From contig JBAVLA010000036.1 in assembly GCA_049688595.1 (NCBI GenBank), positions 1 to 13,255 on the forward strand: a stretch of DNA of 13,255 nucleotides. Direction: 5' to 3'. The DNA comes from Prado023 sp049688595 (lineage in GTDB: Bacteria; Actinomycetota; Actinomycetes; S36-B12; CAIYMF01). Below, in pieces: positions 12,936 to 13,255 of the stretch (position 1 is its first letter; every line of letters begins with the position of its first letter). The notes under the pieces were generated by a model. It was not told the DNA's origin, searched no databases, and saw nothing but the letters and a program-made list of their open reading frames with translations. Position numbers and translations under genes: made by a program.

Positions 12936-13255
12936 TCAGACGTCCAGCCAAGCGCGCAGGAGGGCTTCGATCACTGCGTCGGGGTCGGTCTTGCGGGTCT
13001 TGGCCGCCGCTTGGAACTCCTTGCGAAGCGACTTCGGGACCTGCACGGTCAGTTCGACCTTCTTCTCCTTGGCCCGCTCGTCACGTCGTGTCCGCCCCCC
13101 GCGCCGCCCAGCGGCCCGCAGGCTGTCACTCGTCACGCCCTTGAGCGACCCGGACAACCGGCGAGAGCCGGCATCCCCGGCGCGGCCCTTGGTGTCGCCG
13201 ACGCTCTCAGCGGCGTCGCGGGGGCCCGGCAGCGGAGCCAGGGCTGGGGCGGCGG
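12936..13255 (-). CDS. C-terminal part of a ribbon-helix-helix-like protein (5' end off right edge)
   Basis: The frame ending at 12936 stays open to the window edge, at least 105 codons. The visible N-side is Pro/Ala/Gly-rich and low in complexity, then basic (RRGGRTRRDERAKEKK), and the C-terminus KVELTVQVPKSLRKEFQAAA followed by DPDAVIEALLRAWLDV looks like a beta strand and two helices, as in ribbon-helix-helix DNA-binding proteins. Similar short C-terminal modules occur in actinobacterial proteins of unknown function. A TTG at 13157 could start a 73-residue form, but no ribosome site supports it, so the true start is probably beyond the edge. A DNA-binding role is inferred. Confidence 0.65.
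   Translation of the reverse strand, partial: AAPALAPLPGPRDAAESVGDTKGRAGDAGSRRLSGSLKGVTSDSLRAAGRRGGRTRRDERAKEKKVELTVQVPKSLRKEFQAAAKTRKTDPDAVIEALLRAWLDV

Noticed and set aside
12936..13157. 73-residue gene starting at TTG 13157
   Set aside because: No ribosome binding site, and the same frame continues open to the window edge with coding-like composition.
1..13255. Mobile elements, CRISPR arrays, tRNA/rRNA genes, toxin-antitoxin or phage genes
   Set aside because: No transposase or integrase motifs, no spaced direct repeats, no cloverleaf or rRNA-like sequence seen on either strand; composition is even throughout.

Overview
The window is very GC-rich DNA with a compact, ordinary actinomycete gene layout. 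I see no mobile element, CRISPR array, tRNA or rRNA. The actinobacterial call rests on a GroEL very close to mycobacterial GroEL2 under tandem CIRCE operators, on actinobacterial families (DUF5709-like, DUF3027, DUF2530, a cold shock protein with a C-terminal extension), on the citA/serC/pdxH neighbourhood, and on several -10 boxes placed for leaderless transcription. Genus cannot be fixed from this window. Family names were assigned by eye from the translated sequences, without a database search.

Layout: (1) 1-607, minus: N-terminal 202 codons of groEL, running off the left edge, with a ~180-nt leader and two CIRCE elements flanking its -10. No groES is adjacent. (2) 1012-3039, plus: a small acidic DUF5709-like protein, then an XPB-type DNA repair helicase. 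(3) 3079-6530, minus: a likely transcription unit, read right to left as lipoprotein, cold shock protein, two-helix membrane protein, helicase-associated/WYL-like protein. Its last gene converges on xpb. (4) 6604-8878, plus: DUF3027, a possible 27-residue membrane peptide, DUF2530, and a secreted membrane-anchored beta-propeller protein. (5) 8900-11240, minus: citrate synthase (citA type) then phosphoserine aminotransferase (serC). (6) 11443-12114, plus: pyridoxamine 5'-phosphate oxidase (pdxH), divergent from citA. (7) 12147-13255, minus: a membrane PH-domain/SHOCT protein, and the C-terminal part of an RHH-like protein that is still open at the right edge.

How the genes may work together: groEL is a heat-shock gene under HrcA-type control. 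XPB and the helicase-associated protein probably form a DNA-repair pair although they sit convergently. PdxH makes pyridoxal phosphate, the cofactor of SerC next door, and SerC-type enzymes can also act in one PLP biosynthetic route. The most notable signals are the tandem CIRCE architecture, four genes whose -10 boxes put +1 exactly on the start codon, the helicase-accessory/WYL fusion in a cold-shock operon, and a tiny membrane ORF after DUF3027. I found no convincing wholly new system; the XPB/WYL-accessory/cold-shock block is the best candidate for an under-described module.
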